NCBI RefSeq assembly: GCF_032164335.1
Contig: NZ_CP134152.1
Coordinates: 1,054,001 to 1,118,000, forward strand
Length of the DNA stretch: 64,000 nucleotides
Origin: Winslowiella toletana
Lineage (GTDB): Bacteria; Pseudomonadota; Gammaproteobacteria; Enterobacterales; Enterobacteriaceae
Direction of reading: 5' to 3'
Each line of letters begins with the position of its first letter. Position 1 is the first letter of the stretch. The notes beneath the pieces were generated by a model. It was not told where the DNA came from. It saw nothing but the letters and a program-made list of their open reading frames with translations, and did not search any database. Shown one piece after another: positions 1 to 8,721 of this stretch. The position numbers were made by a program, and so were the translations under genes.

Positions 1-1334
1 CCAATAGCCACCGCCGGCAGCAGCGCCGCAATCGCTTTCGGGTTAAAGCCTCCGCGATACCAATATTTGCCTTTTGGCGTCGCATCAAACAGGTCATCTG
101 TCGAAATGGTTCCGCGCTTAATCAGATAGAAATCTACCAGCAAAATTCCAAACAGCGGCCCGATAAACGCCCCCAGCACGTCCAGCGTGTAGTGAATCAG
201 CTCAGGTGACTGGAACAGGTTCCACGGAGTCAACAGTACCGAACCGACCGCTGCAATCATGCCGCCGGTACGGAAGCTGATTTTCTGCGGCGAACAGTTT
301 GAGAAATCAAAAGCCGGAGAGACGAAATTCGCCACGATGTTAATGCCGATGGTGGCAGTGATCATTGTCAGCAGGCCAATTGCCACTGCCAGATCGTTAC
401 CCACCATACTGACGGTTTCGATAGGATCGGTGATCATTTTGCCAAACAGTGACTGAGTTCCCGAGACAATCACGACCGTCACCAGCGAAAACAGCAGGAA
501 GTTAAACGGTAACCCCCAGCGGTTACCGCGGCGAATTTCACCCATGCTTTTGCCGTAGCGCGCGAAGTCACCAAAGTTAAGCAGCGGGCCGGAGAAATAA
601 GAGACCACCAGTGCCGTAGCGGTCAGCATTTGCCAACTCTGTTCACCGATGCTCAGTTGCTTGCTCGCCAGCGTAAAGGAGATACCGTCGAAGCCAGTCT
701 GGTACACAATCCAGCCCGCCAGTGCCACCATCACCACATACACCGCCGGGCCGGCGACATCGATAAAGCGTTTAATCGCGTTCATTCCATGCCAGAACAC
801 CATCGCCTGTAGCAGCCACATAATGCCAAAGCAGATCCAGCCAAGTTGCGACAACCCGAGCCAGGCGCTTTGGGTCATTGGCGTCAGCGCTGGCCAGAAC
901 TTCAGCAGCACCAGCATCAGCGCATTGGCCGCCAGCCAGGTCTGAATGCCGTACCAGGCAAACGCGATCAGGCCGCGAATCACCGCCGGAATATTGGCAC
1001 CAAATACGCCAAATGCCTGCCGACAAATTACCGCATAGGGTACGCCAGCCATCTGACTCGGTTTCGCCACCAGATTGGCACAAAGCTGGACGATACAAAT
1101 GCCGACCAGCAGACAAAGCAGTACCTGCCAGCTGGCCAGCCCAAGAGTGAAGAAGCTGGCGGCGACCACATAGCCTCCCATACTGTGTACATCCGACATC
1201 CAGAAGGAAAAGATGTTGTACCAGCTCCAGCTCTGATTGCGCGTCGGGGCCAGATCCTCGTTACACAGCCGTGGACTGTAGCTGGCGTGGGCTTCGGTTG
1301 CCGACGCCGGGTTAACACGTTGACTATTTGGCAT
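1..1334 (-). CDS. hpxC: NCS1-family allantoin permease, 3' part missing at window edge
   Basis: This codes for a nucleobase:cation symporter-1 protein, an inner-membrane permease for purine-related compounds. From the ATG at 1334 the frame stays open for 444 codons to the window start, so only the last part of the protein is missing. It begins MPNSQRVNPAS, followed by the family's SYSPRLCNEDLAPT-type entry and the WSWYNIFSFWMSDVHSMGGY segment of the first helix. About ten hydrophobic helices follow, and PLFGILLVDFYLIKRG lies near the visible end, all typical of NCS1. It is divergent from hpxS-hpxA-hpxB with a GntR-type palindrome between them, so allantoin is the likely substrate. The symbol follows the Klebsiella hpx nomenclature from memory; substrate choice is inferred from context. 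Confidence 0.85.
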   Translation of the reverse strand, partial: MPNSQRVNPASATEAHASYSPRLCNEDLAPTRNQSWSWYNIFSFWMSDVHSMGGYVVAASFFTLGLASWQVLLCLLVGICIVQLCANLVAKPSQMAGVPYAVICRQAFGVFGANIPAVIRGLIAFAWYGIQTWLAANALMLVLLKFWPALTPMTQSAWLGLSQLGWICFGIMWLLQAMVFWHGMNAIKRFIDVAGPAVYVVMVALAGWIVYQTGFDGISFTLASKQLSIGEQSWQMLTATALVVSYFSGPLLNFGDFARYGKSMGEIRRGNRWGLPFNFLLFSLVTVVIVSGTQSLFGKMITDPIETVSMVGNDLAVAIGLLTMITATIGINIVANFVSPAFDFSNCSPQKISFRTGGMIAAVGSVLLTPWNLFQSPELIHYTLDVLGAFIGPLFGILLVDFYLIKRGTISTDDLFDATPKGKYWYRGGFNPKAIAALLPAVAI

Positions 1335-1410
1335 GAAACCTGCTCCTCTCAATTCATTCAATAACAAACTGCGTTAATGAGGCATTGCAGGAATCAGGCC
1401 AGAAATTGAT

Positions 1411-1426
1411 TTGTTGTATACAACAA
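1411..1426. promoter_or_regulatory. GntR-type operator palindrome between hpxC and hpxS
   Basis: TTGTTGTATACAACAA is a perfect 16-bp inverted repeat in the divergent intergenic region. A second half-like site, ATGTATAC, lies about 10 bp further on at 1437-1444. The core TTGTATACAA resembles operators of GntR/FCD regulators, so the HpxS protein encoded next to it is the natural candidate to bind here and control both directions. Binding is inferred. Confidence 0.65.
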
Positions 1427-1479
1427 TTGGATTTCATGTATACGATTCCTGTATTCAATGACATTAACCGGAGTCGGTA

Positions 1480-2196
1480 ATGAAGAGTGAAAACGGCCTG
1501 AAAACCGCTTCAGACCTGAATGATAAAGATGAGCCGATCTATCAGGCATTGATGACGGCGATTGTTGAGCATCAGCTGCCGCCAGGCAGCAAATTACCGG
1601 AAGAGGCGCTGTCGGAGGTGTTTGGCGTCAGTCGCACCGGGATTCGCAAAGTGCTGCAACGCCTCGCGGCGGTGCAAATGATCACCCTGACGCCCAAACG
1701 TGGTGCACAGGTGGCGACGCCGACGGTCGAAGAGGCGCAGGATATCTTTCGCAGTCGCTCAATTATTGAGTGTGCCAATTTGCCCTTCGTGCTGGAGCAT
1801 TGTCAGCCACCTCACCTGGCGGCACTGGAAAAGCTGATACACCAGGAGCAGCAGGCACATGAGGATCATGATGGCCCGGCGGCTATTCGCCTTTCGGCGG
1901 CTTTTCATATTCAGTTGCAGGCCATTTCCGGCAATCAGGTGCTGGCCGAAATGGTGACGCGACTGACCCAGCGTTCGTCTTTAGTGGTCGCCGCATACGG
2001 TGCACCCTGGCAGCAAGGCTGCCGCTGTAACGATCATCAGAAACTGGTTGATCTGCTGCGTAAAAGAGCGCTTCAGCCGCTAACCGAGGCTTTACAGCAA
2101 CATTTCGCCCATATTGTGGCAAGCCTGCACTTTGAACGCAGTGGTGAAACTTTACCGGACTTCGTCCGCCTTTTTACTGCGCAGGGGGCGCGTTAA
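1480..2196 (+). CDS. hpxS: GntR-family (FCD) regulator of the allantoin genes
   Basis: A 238-residue DNA-binding regulator. Residues about 20-85 form the winged helix-turn-helix, with LPEEALSEVFGVSRTGIRKV as the recognition part. Residues about 90-220 form an FCD ligand-binding domain with spaced His/Asp residues. The stop codon shares a base with the ATG of hpxA, so the two genes are translationally coupled. The palindrome at 1411-1426 lies directly upstream and suggests autoregulation together with control of the permease gene. Family and position match Klebsiella HpxS. The effector (allantoin or another ureide) cannot be read from the sequence. Confidence 0.85.
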   Translation: MKSENGLKTASDLNDKDEPIYQALMTAIVEHQLPPGSKLPEEALSEVFGVSRTGIRKVLQRLAAVQMITLTPKRGAQVATPTVEEAQDIFRSRSIIECANLPFVLEHCQPPHLAALEKLIHQEQQAHEDHDGPAAIRLSAAFHIQLQAISGNQVLAEMVTRLTQRSSLVVAAYGAPWQQGCRCNDHQKLVDLLRKRALQPLTEALQQHFAHIVASLHFERSGETLPDFVRLFTAQGAR

Positions 2197-2936
2197 TGAT
2201 GCAAAAACAGATTATTCAGGTGATTAACCCCAATACCAGCCTGGCAATGACGGAAACCATTGCCGTGGCGGCGCGTGCGGTAGCGGCAGCCAATACTGAA
2301 ATTGTTGCGGTGTCTCCTTCGCACGGGCTGCCTTCGATTGAGGGCCATTTCGATGAAGCGATTGCCACGGTTGGCGTGCTGGAACAGATCAAACTGGGGC
2401 GTGAACAGGGCGTCAGTGGCCATGTGATTGCCTGCTTCGGCGATCCGGGGCTGTTGGCTGCACGTGAACTGGCCTGCGGGCCGGTGGTGGGTATTGCGGA
2501 AGCCGCAATGCATATGGCAACGCTGGTCGCCACACGCTTCTCGATCGTCACCACCTTACCGCGCACGCTGGTGATTGCCCGTCATTTATTGCGCCAGTAT
2601 GGCTTTGAACATCACTGCGCAGCGCTGCATGCGATCGATTTACCGGTGCTGGCGCTGGAAGATGGCAGCGGAATTGCACAAGAGAAAGTTCGCGCGCGTT
2701 GTATACAGGCAAAACGCGAAGACGGCAGTGGTGCCATCGTGCTGGGATGCGGCGGTATGGCCACGCTGGCGCAGGAGCTGACGCACGAGCTGGGACTGCC
2801 GGTTATCGATGGCGTCGGCGCAGCGGTAAAAATGGTTGAATCGCTGGTGGCGCTGGGGTTATCAACCAGCAAATATGGCGACCTCGACTACCCGAGGAAA
2901 AAAGCCGCAACCGGTGCTTTTCAGCATCTTAACTGA
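2196..2936 (+). CDS. hpxA: Allantoin racemase (Asp/Glu/hydantoin racemase family)
   Basis: This 246-residue protein probably interconverts (R)- and (S)-allantoin so that a stereospecific allantoinase can use both. It opens with IQVINPNTS, the signature of hydantoin/allantoin racemases. It has the two catalytic cysteines expected of a cofactor-independent racemase, Cys80 in ACFGDPGL and Cys185 in VLGCGGMA. The start overlaps the hpxS stop by one base; a second ATG follows at 2199 and either could be used. It is the middle gene of hpxSAB. Residue numbers assume the first ATG. Confidence 0.88.
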   Translation: MMQKQIIQVINPNTSLAMTETIAVAARAVAAANTEIVAVSPSHGLPSIEGHFDEAIATVGVLEQIKLGREQGVSGHVIACFGDPGLLAARELACGPVVGIAEAAMHMATLVATRFSIVTTLPRTLVIARHLLRQYGFEHHCAALHAIDLPVLALEDGSGIAQEKVRARCIQAKREDGSGAIVLGCGGMATLAQELTHELGLPVIDGVGAAVKMVESLVALGLSTSKYGDLDYPRKKAATGAFQHLN

Positions 2937-2971
2937 GTGGATGATTCGGCTCGACGACAGGAAATCTGATA

Positions 2972-3925
2972 ATGAATGATGCGGTAGAAAAGAAAGAATA
3001 TAGCTTCAATATAAACTATCCGCGCGACCTGCGTGGATATGCCGGTAAGCCACCGCACGCGGCATGGCCGGGCGAGGCGCGTATTGCGGTGCAGTTTGTC
3101 CTCAATTATGAAGAGGGCGCGGAAAATAATGTGCTGCACGGTGATGCCGGATCGGAGCAGTTTTTATCAGATATTATTGGCGCGGCCAGCTATCCCGAAC
3201 GGCATATGTCAATGGATTCGCTGTATGAATACGGCTCGCGCGCCGGTTTCTGGCGTATTCATAATGAGTTCCAGAAACGTGGTTTGCCGCTGAGTGTTTT
3301 TGGCGTGGCGATGGCGCTGGCGCGTCACCCGGAAATCGTCGAGGCCATCAAACAGGCTGATTACGATGTGGTCAGCCACGGCTGGCGCTGGATCCACTAT
3401 CAGGCAATGGATGCCAAAAGCGAGCGCCAGCATATGCAGCAGGCGATTGATGTGTTAACCGATTTGTTCGGTAAAGCGCCGACTGGCTGGTATACCGGCC
3501 GTGACAGTCCTAACACCCGGCGGCTGGTGGTTGAGCAGGGCGGTTTTACTTATGACAGCGACTATTATGGCGACGATCTGCCGTTCTGGACGCAGGTGAC
3601 CTGTCAGGATGGTTCAGTGAAACCCCATCTGATCATTCCCTACACGCTGGAAACGAACGATATGCGCTTTGCGACGCCGCAGGGCTTTAATAACACCGAG
3701 CAGTTTTATACCTATCTGAAAGACAGCTTTGACGTGCTGTATGAAGAGGGCGAGAGCGCACCGAAAATGATGTCTATCGGTATGCACTGCCGCCTGTTGG
3801 GGCGTCCTGGGCGATTCAGAGCGTTACAGCGCTTTCTCGATTACATCCAGCAGCATGAGAAGGTGTGGATCTGTACCCGCCAGCAGATTGCTGAGCACTG
3901 GATTAAAACGCATCCGCTGGCGTAG
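2972..3925 (+). CDS. hpxB: Allantoinase, polysaccharide-deacetylase (PuuE) type
   Basis: A 317-residue NodB-fold hydrolase of the PuuE type, which opens the hydantoin ring of allantoin to give allantoate in the cytoplasm. It is unrelated to the metal amidohydrolase AllB. Visible hallmarks are NYPRDLRGYAGKPPHAAWPG at the N terminus, VQFVLNYEEGAE, the DVVSHGWRWIHY block and the TGWYTGRDSPNTRRLV block, all characteristic of PuuE rather than of chitin or peptidoglycan deacetylases. There is no signal peptide. It lies 35 bp after hpxA with a weak Shine-Dalgarno and is the last gene of hpxSAB. A hairpin follows at 3937-3965. Confidence 0.88.
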   Translation: MNDAVEKKEYSFNINYPRDLRGYAGKPPHAAWPGEARIAVQFVLNYEEGAENNVLHGDAGSEQFLSDIIGAASYPERHMSMDSLYEYGSRAGFWRIHNEFQKRGLPLSVFGVAMALARHPEIVEAIKQADYDVVSHGWRWIHYQAMDAKSERQHMQQAIDVLTDLFGKAPTGWYTGRDSPNTRRLVVEQGGFTYDSDYYGDDLPFWTQVTCQDGSVKPHLIIPYTLETNDMRFATPQGFNNTEQFYTYLKDSFDVLYEEGESAPKMMSIGMHCRLLGRPGRFRALQRFLDYIQQHEKVWICTRQQIAEHWIKTHPLA

Positions 3926-3936
3926 CGGAAACTTAT

Positions 3937-3965
3937 ACGGGCGGCTTAACCCTTTTGTCGCCCGT
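3937..3965. terminator. Hairpin between convergent hpxB and hpxZ
   Basis: ACGGGCG at 3937-3943 pairs with CGCCCGT at 3959-3965 across a 15-base loop. It sits between two convergent genes and has no strong U tract, so it is a weak bidirectional terminator candidate. Confidence 0.45.
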
Positions 3966-3990
3966 TACGGTGAAGACCAGGATAGCTTCG

Positions 3991-4374
3991 TTAGGTCATT
4001 AAACTCACCTGTGCCGCCACAATCCGCCAGCCAGCGGGTAACTTCACCCAACTCTGCTGCTGGCGACCAATCTTGTCGCTACCCACGCGGGTAAATTCGG
4101 TACTGCACACCGCGTAATCTTCACCAAAGGTGGTGATGACCGTATTGCGTAACTGACGATCAAGACCGGCGGAGGGACGCGCGGCGCGAAAAGCGCGGAT
4201 CTGCTCAATCCCGTATAAATTCTCACCGGCACCCAACCGCACGGTGCGGTCGTCGTGCCAGAACAGTTCATCCAGCACCGCCGTATCATTGCCAACCAGC
4301 GCCTGTTCATAACGGTAAAATGCCGCGGTGACTTCGGCGACAACCGCCGGACGGTTAATCTCTTCACTCTTCAT
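3991..4374 (-). CDS. hpxZ: HpxZ/AtzH-like SnoaL-fold protein (DUF3225)
   Basis: A 127-residue protein of the DUF3225/SnoaL-like group. Visible features are an N-terminal helix with FYRYEQALVGNDTAVLDELF, the HDDRTVRLGAGENLYG block, FRAARP, and a C-terminal sheet ending WVKLPAGWRIVAAQVSL. It starts one base after the hpxY stop and is the last gene of hpxWXYZ. HpxZ is genetically linked to oxalurate use in Klebsiella. Its relative AtzH acts in cyanuric acid breakdown next to an AtzE amidase, so a role completing hydrolysis of an HpxY product is plausible. That role is inference. Confidence 0.8.
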   Translation of the reverse strand: MKSEEINRPAVVAEVTAAFYRYEQALVGNDTAVLDELFWHDDRTVRLGAGENLYGIEQIRAFRAARPSAGLDRQLRNTVITTFGEDYAVCSTEFTRVGSDKIGRQQQSWVKLPAGWRIVAAQVSLMT

Positions 4375-4375
4375 T

Positions 4376-5773
4376 TTATCTGCTCACTGTAGCGGCTTTT
4401 GCGATAACCAGACCCTGCTGTTCCAGCGCACGTGCGGCGCGCAGAGCCATCTCTTCTTTAAACGGTGCGGCAATCAGCTGCAGACCAATCGGTAATCCCC
4501 CGGCGGTTTGCAGCGGTACGGTAGTGACCGGCAAGCCGAGGAAGGAGATCGGCTGCGTCAGCATGCCCATGCTGGCACGCGTTGGCAGATCTGTCCCGTT
4601 GATATGCATCGTCTCCTGGCCAATAGTGGTGGCGCTGCAGGGCGTAGCGGGGGCAATCAGCACATCAAATTGTGCAAACAGCGGCAGAACCTGCTGCTGG
4701 AAATGACGGCGGAAACGTTGGGCCTGAATATACCAGGCGGCCGGGATCATGGCGCCAGCCAGCAGGCGTTCGCGTGATAGTGGCTCAAAGCGTTCCGGGG
4801 TGGCACGCAGTGCCGGTAGATAATGATTACCGCCTTCCGACGCGCTAATCAGAAACGCGGAAGAGCGGGCGATTTCGGCATCGGCGAATGTCACCTCATC
4901 ACTGGCGTTCAGTGCGCGTGCTGCCGTCGCCACTGCGCTGCGGGCATCGTCATTACACCACTGCTGGAAATAGCCGCCGAGCACGCCGCAGCGCAATCCG
5001 TCCTGCCCTTTGTTCAGTGCGGCCAGTGTCGGTTGCGGCGGCTGATTGGCCTGGAAAGCATCAGCGGAATCGTGACCCTGTAAGGCGTCATAGATCAATG
5101 CCAGGTCTGCCGTGCTGCGGGCAAACGGGCCAATATGATCGAGGCTGGCTACAAACGGATGGCTGCCGCTGCGCGACAGGCGGCCAAAGGTCGGTTTCAA
5201 TCCCAGAACGCCACACAGTGAGGCAGGGACTCTGATTGAACCATTAGTATCCGTGCCGAGCGAGAAATGCACCAGTCCGGCAGCCACTGCTGCGGCTGAA
5301 CCACCCGACGAGCCTCCGGCGATCCGGGTGAGATCACGCGGATTGCGCGTCGCACCGTAGTGGCTATTTTCGGTGGTAAAACCGTAAGCGTAGGCATCCA
5401 TATTCAGCATGCCAGAAAGCATTGCGCCAGATTGTGCCAGTTTGTTCACTGCCCAGGCATCCTCTCGCGCCGCAGGGCGATCGCGGAACAGGCTGGCTCC
5501 GGCCAGCGTGCTGTAACCCGCGACATCAAACAGATTTTTAACCGCATACGGCACCGCCGCCAGTGGCGGTAACGGCTGACCGTTACGGCGCTGCCTGTCG
5601 ATAACATCGGCTTCCTGCCACATGCGGTCGGCGGTGATTTCCGTCCAGGCGTTAAGTGCCGGATTGTGCTGTTCAATTGCGCTCAGCGTATGTTGAGCAA
5701 TTTCACGCGCGCTGAGATCGCCGCTCGTCAGCGCGTTTTGGAGTTGAGCAATGCTCAGTTCTGCCAGATTCAT
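4376..5773 (-). CDS. hpxY: AtzE-family amidase, oxalurate pathway
   Basis: A 465-residue amidase-signature hydrolase. The Ser-cisSer-Lys triad is visible: Lys79 in VPYAVKNLFDV, Ser155 in AGGSSGGSAAA, and Ser179 in GTDTNGSIRVP. Length and motifs match AtzE/HpxY proteins rather than GatA. The start overlaps the hpxX stop in an ATGA arrangement. The closest characterised relative, AtzE, needs the small partner AtzG, of which HpxX is the counterpart here. The likely substrate is oxalurate or a carboxylated derivative. Family is confident; the exact reaction is inferred. Confidence 0.85.
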   Translation of the reverse strand: MNLAELSIAQLQNALTSGDLSAREIAQHTLSAIEQHNPALNAWTEITADRMWQEADVIDRQRRNGQPLPPLAAVPYAVKNLFDVAGYSTLAGASLFRDRPAAREDAWAVNKLAQSGAMLSGMLNMDAYAYGFTTENSHYGATRNPRDLTRIAGGSSGGSAAAVAAGLVHFSLGTDTNGSIRVPASLCGVLGLKPTFGRLSRSGSHPFVASLDHIGPFARSTADLALIYDALQGHDSADAFQANQPPQPTLAALNKGQDGLRCGVLGGYFQQWCNDDARSAVATAARALNASDEVTFADAEIARSSAFLISASEGGNHYLPALRATPERFEPLSRERLLAGAMIPAAWYIQAQRFRRHFQQQVLPLFAQFDVLIAPATPCSATTIGQETMHINGTDLPTRASMGMLTQPISFLGLPVTTVPLQTAGGLPIGLQLIAAPFKEEMALRAARALEQQGLVIAKAATVSR

Positions 5774-5958
5774 GCCTGATAAACTCCCGCCACTTCCAGT
5801 CGATCGTCGAGGGGATAAGCCATCAGCGGTGCCGACATCGCGGCAATACGACTGAATTGGCTTTGCAGCTCGGCACGGCGTGCATCGTCCAGTTCCAGCG
5901 CCAGCAGCTGTTCCATTTGCGCCAGATAAGCGGCCCAGTCAGAGGTACTCGTCATCAT
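5770..5958 (-). CDS. hpxX: AtzG-like small partner protein (DUF4089)
   Basis: A 62-residue protein with WAAYLAQMEQLLALELDDA, a hydrophilic helix, and the end MAYPLDDRLEVAGVY. The Pro-Leu-(D/E)-Asp end resembles GatC-like subunits. It belongs to the small DUF4089/AtzG group that wraps around AtzE-type amidases. It overlaps hpxY by 4 bp and starts 9 bp after the hpxW stop, so stoichiometric co-translation with HpxY is likely. It is easily missed because of its size, but operon position and family pattern make it real. Confidence 0.82.
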   Translation of the reverse strand: MMTSTSDWAAYLAQMEQLLALELDDARRAELQSQFSRIAAMSAPLMAYPLDDRLEVAGVYQA

Positions 5959-5967
5959 CTTCTCCTG

Positions 5968-7554
5968 TTAAAAACCGGCAGCGCTGCCGTTGCTGCGTGG
6001 GTCGAATGCCCCCTCCAGCATGCCGTTGTTATGCCGCACAATGGCGCCCGCATGGCCGACGGCTTCACTGAAATCCGGCAGAATTTCCACTTCATGGCCC
6101 AGTGCGCGCAGGGTAGCGACGGTTTCAGCGGAAAAGCGGCCCTCCAGTTTCAACGAGTCGGATGCCTGCCCCCAGGTGCGGCCCAGCAGCCAGCGCGGTG
6201 CGCTGATCGCCTGCTGGAGCGGTAAGCCCTGCACCACGTGACGATTAAAAATTGCCGCCTGAGTTTGCGGCTGACCGTCGCCGCCCATTGAGCCATACAC
6301 CAGCGTGCGACCATCATGCAGCCGGGCTGCCGCCGGATTAAGGGTATGGAAAGGCTGTTTTCCCGGTGCCAGTGCCAGCAGATGATCGGGTTGCAGGCTA
6401 AAGGCCGCACCACGGTTCTGCCAGGTAATACCGGTATCCGGCAACACCACACCGCTGCCAAATTCGTGATAGATACTCTGAATAAATGACACCGCCAGCC
6501 CGCTGCTGTCCATTACCCCCATCCACACCGTATCGCCAGGCCCGCGCCCGGTTCCCCACGGCGCGGCTTTGGCGTCGTCAACTTGCGCCGCCATGGTGGC
6601 GAGGCGATCGGCATCCAGCAGCGACTGCATCTCTTCAGTGATATGGCGCGGATCGGTGATGTATTGATCGCGCAGGCTGAATGCCAGTTTGGTGGCTTCA
6701 ACAATGCGATGTACGGTTTGCGCATCATCGGCTTCGGCCATATTCAGCCGATCGGTGATGCCAAGGATTGCCAGCGATACCAGTCCCTGAGTCGGCGGCG
6801 TCATATTGTAGATTTCGCCCTGCTGATGTGAAACGCGCAGCGGCGTACGGCGCTTCGCCTGATGGTTGTGCAGATCTTCCAGCGTGATCGGCATGCCGAG
6901 CCGCGACATCTCCAGCGCCAGCTTAGTGGCCAGTGGGCCACGGTAGAAGCTGTCCAGCCCGTCGAGGGTCAGCGCACTAAGCGTATTCGCCAGATCCGGC
7001 TGAGTAAAACGACTGCCGGCGCGTGGTGCTTCACCGTCAGGCAAAAAGGTGCGGGCAAAACCCGGTTGATTGACCAGTTCGCTCAATTTGCTCTGCGTGG
7101 CCGAGGCCTGCGACTGGGTAACCGGAATACCGTCGGCGGCATAGCGAATCGCATCGGCCAGCAGTCGGGCAACCGGCTGTTGCGCACCGCCCAGCTCTTT
7201 CGACAGCTTCAGCGCTTCCGCCCAGCCGCTAACGGTACCGGCCACCGTCAGCGCCGCTTTAGGACCGCGATGCGGAATGACTTTTTCATCGCTGTAGTAA
7301 TCGAAGTGTGCCAGCGATCCGGCCGCGCCACTGGCATCAATGGCTATCGGCTCGCCTTTGGGTGGCATAATCAGCCAGAAGCCGTCACCGCCGAGGCCAT
7401 TCATATGCGGGTAAACGACGGCGATAGTCGCGGCAGCGGCAACCATTGCTTCAATGGCATTGCCGCCTTCGCGCAGCACCGCCAGTGCACTTTCACTCGC
7501 CAGATGGTGAGGTGCCACCGCCATACCCAGCGGGGCCATATTACTTTGAATCAT
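5968..7554 (-). CDS. hpxW: Oxamate amidohydrolase, gamma-glutamyltransferase family
   Basis: A 528-residue Ntn-hydrolase of the gamma-glutamyltransferase family. It should self-cleave before a catalytic threonine, here Thr342 in GPGDTVWMGVMD, the position typical of HpxW. HpxW hydrolyses oxamate to oxalate and ammonia, the last step of this branch. The N-terminal MNGLGGDGFW block and C-terminal YGSMGGDGQPQTQA block are family markers. There is no signal peptide, so it is cytoplasmic, unlike typical Ggt. I chose the ATG at 7554 (MIQSNMAPLG) because AAAGAG lies just upstream; the longer frame to 7620 has no family match. It is the first gene of hpxWXYZ. Confidence 0.87.
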   Translation of the reverse strand: MIQSNMAPLGMAVAPHHLASESALAVLREGGNAIEAMVAAAATIAVVYPHMNGLGGDGFWLIMPPKGEPIAIDASGAAGSLAHFDYYSDEKVIPHRGPKAALTVAGTVSGWAEALKLSKELGGAQQPVARLLADAIRYAADGIPVTQSQASATQSKLSELVNQPGFARTFLPDGEAPRAGSRFTQPDLANTLSALTLDGLDSFYRGPLATKLALEMSRLGMPITLEDLHNHQAKRRTPLRVSHQQGEIYNMTPPTQGLVSLAILGITDRLNMAEADDAQTVHRIVEATKLAFSLRDQYITDPRHITEEMQSLLDADRLATMAAQVDDAKAAPWGTGRGPGDTVWMGVMDSSGLAVSFIQSIYHEFGSGVVLPDTGITWQNRGAAFSLQPDHLLALAPGKQPFHTLNPAAARLHDGRTLVYGSMGGDGQPQTQAAIFNRHVVQGLPLQQAISAPRWLLGRTWGQASDSLKLEGRFSAETVATLRALGHEVEILPDFSEAVGHAGAIVRHNNGMLEGAFDPRSNGSAAGF

Positions 7555-7668
7555 CTGTGGCTCTTTTTTTTTCGGATAACAGAGAGCTACAGTGAAGCAA
7601 GAGATGTTCCAGTTTTCCAAATTTTTCGTCAGCGGCGCTGAGGCTGATTTGGAGTATGCTATGTTCAG

Positions 7669-7684
7669 TGAAACGAAAGTTACA
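7669..7684. promoter_or_regulatory. Candidate operator upstream of the RpiR regulator
   Basis: TGAAACGAAAGTTACA is an imperfect inverted repeat (TG-AAC/GTT-CA arms) just before the regulator's ribosome-binding site. RpiR-family proteins often bind such repeats near their own promoters. Only the symmetry and position support this. Confidence 0.3.
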
Positions 7685-7694
7685 AGAGATCGCC

Positions 7695-8534
7695 ATGAAA
7701 CAGCTTGATGAACGCCTGAAAAGCCATTACCCGCAGTTGTCGCCGCAGGAGCAGCGCATTGCGGACTTTGTCTTTGATCATTTTGACGATCTTATCAGCT
7801 ATAACAGTGCGGAACTGGCGCGTCTCAGCGGGGTATCGAAAGCCACCGTCAGCCGGTTGTTTAAGCGGTTAGGCTATGAAAAATATAAAGATATGCGCGA
7901 TGAACTGCGCACTTTACGTCAGAGCGGCATGCCGTTAACCGATAATCGTGATGCGGTGCAGGGCAATACGCTGTTAGCCCGCCACTATAAGCAGGAGATG
8001 GCCAATCTGACGCAGTGGGTCAACAGTATTGATGCGACACAGTTTGGTGAAATTGTGCAGGCCCTGGCGCAGGGTAAGCGGATATTTATTGTCGGCCTGC
8101 GTAATGCCTATCCGGTGGCATTGCACCTGCGTCAGCAGCTGATACAGGCGCGTTCGCAGGTGTATCTGCTACCTCAGCCGGGGCAGACACTGGCGGAAGA
8201 GCTGGTGGATATTACGCCGCAGGATGTGGTGGTGGTGGTGGCATTTCGCCGCCGTCCGCGCATTATCAAGCCGATGCTGCAGCAATTACAGCAGGATAAC
8301 ATTCCGGTATTGCTGATATGTGAACCGCAGGCGCAGGGTGTAATTGCGCTGTCCCGCTGGCAGCTGTGCGCCTCGCTGGACAGCGTTTCCGCCTTCGACA
8401 GTTACGGTTCGGCGATGAGCGTGGTCAACCTGCTGGCCAATGCCTTGCTGCACGAATTATTGTCGCAGGGACGTCAGCGCATCCATCAGATTGCCGACCT
8501 TTATCAGCATATGGACGAGCTGGAACAACGATAA
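7695..8534 (+). CDS. MurR/RpiR-family regulator of the ureide genes
   Basis: A 279-residue regulator with an N-terminal RpiR helix-turn-helix (residues about 5-80; SAELARLSGVSKATVSRLFK) and a C-terminal SIS domain (about 125-260; IFIVGLRNAYPVALHLRQQL). SIS domains of this family usually sense phosphosugars, but here the gene lies between hpxW (divergent) and the ABC/hpxJK operon, so a ureide or oxalurate-type effector is more likely. I chose the ATG at 7695 for its AAGAGA ribosome-binding site; a longer frame begins at 7656. It ends in a hairpin at 8537-8556. Confidence 0.82.
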   Translation: MKQLDERLKSHYPQLSPQEQRIADFVFDHFDDLISYNSAELARLSGVSKATVSRLFKRLGYEKYKDMRDELRTLRQSGMPLTDNRDAVQGNTLLARHYKQEMANLTQWVNSIDATQFGEIVQALAQGKRIFIVGLRNAYPVALHLRQQLIQARSQVYLLPQPGQTLAEELVDITPQDVVVVVAFRRRPRIIKPMLQQLQQDNIPVLLICEPQAQGVIALSRWQLCASLDSVSAFDSYGSAMSVVNLLANALLHELLSQGRQRIHQIADLYQHMDELEQR

Positions 8535-8536
8535 CA

Positions 8537-8556
8537 GGGCACCATTTTGGTGCCTT
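8537..8556 (+). terminator. Terminator after the RpiR gene
   Basis: GGCACC at 8538-8543 and GGTGCC at 8549-8554 pair around ATTTT, with a T-rich stretch after 8560 (CTTTTT). This ends the regulator transcript and separates it from the ABC operon. Confidence 0.65.
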
Positions 8557-8721
8557 GCCTCTTTTTGGTTCATTCTTCCGTTAGCTTTTCTGCGTATTTT
8601 CTTACTTACTCTTCATCTAAATCTGCTGGTTAGCTAAATCCTGCCGTCGCTGCGTCGTTGGCACATTAGTTGCAGAATGCATTTACAAGAATCTTTTGTT
8701 TCATGATTAACTAACCGGGGT

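Noticed and set aside
2698..2710. TGTATACA-like GntR half-site inside hpxA
   Set aside because: It lies deep in coding sequence, is only a single core, and is likely chance.
7555..7620. Longer hpxW start at 7620
   Set aside because: The 22 added residues have no family resemblance, and a better ribosome-binding site precedes the ATG at 7554.
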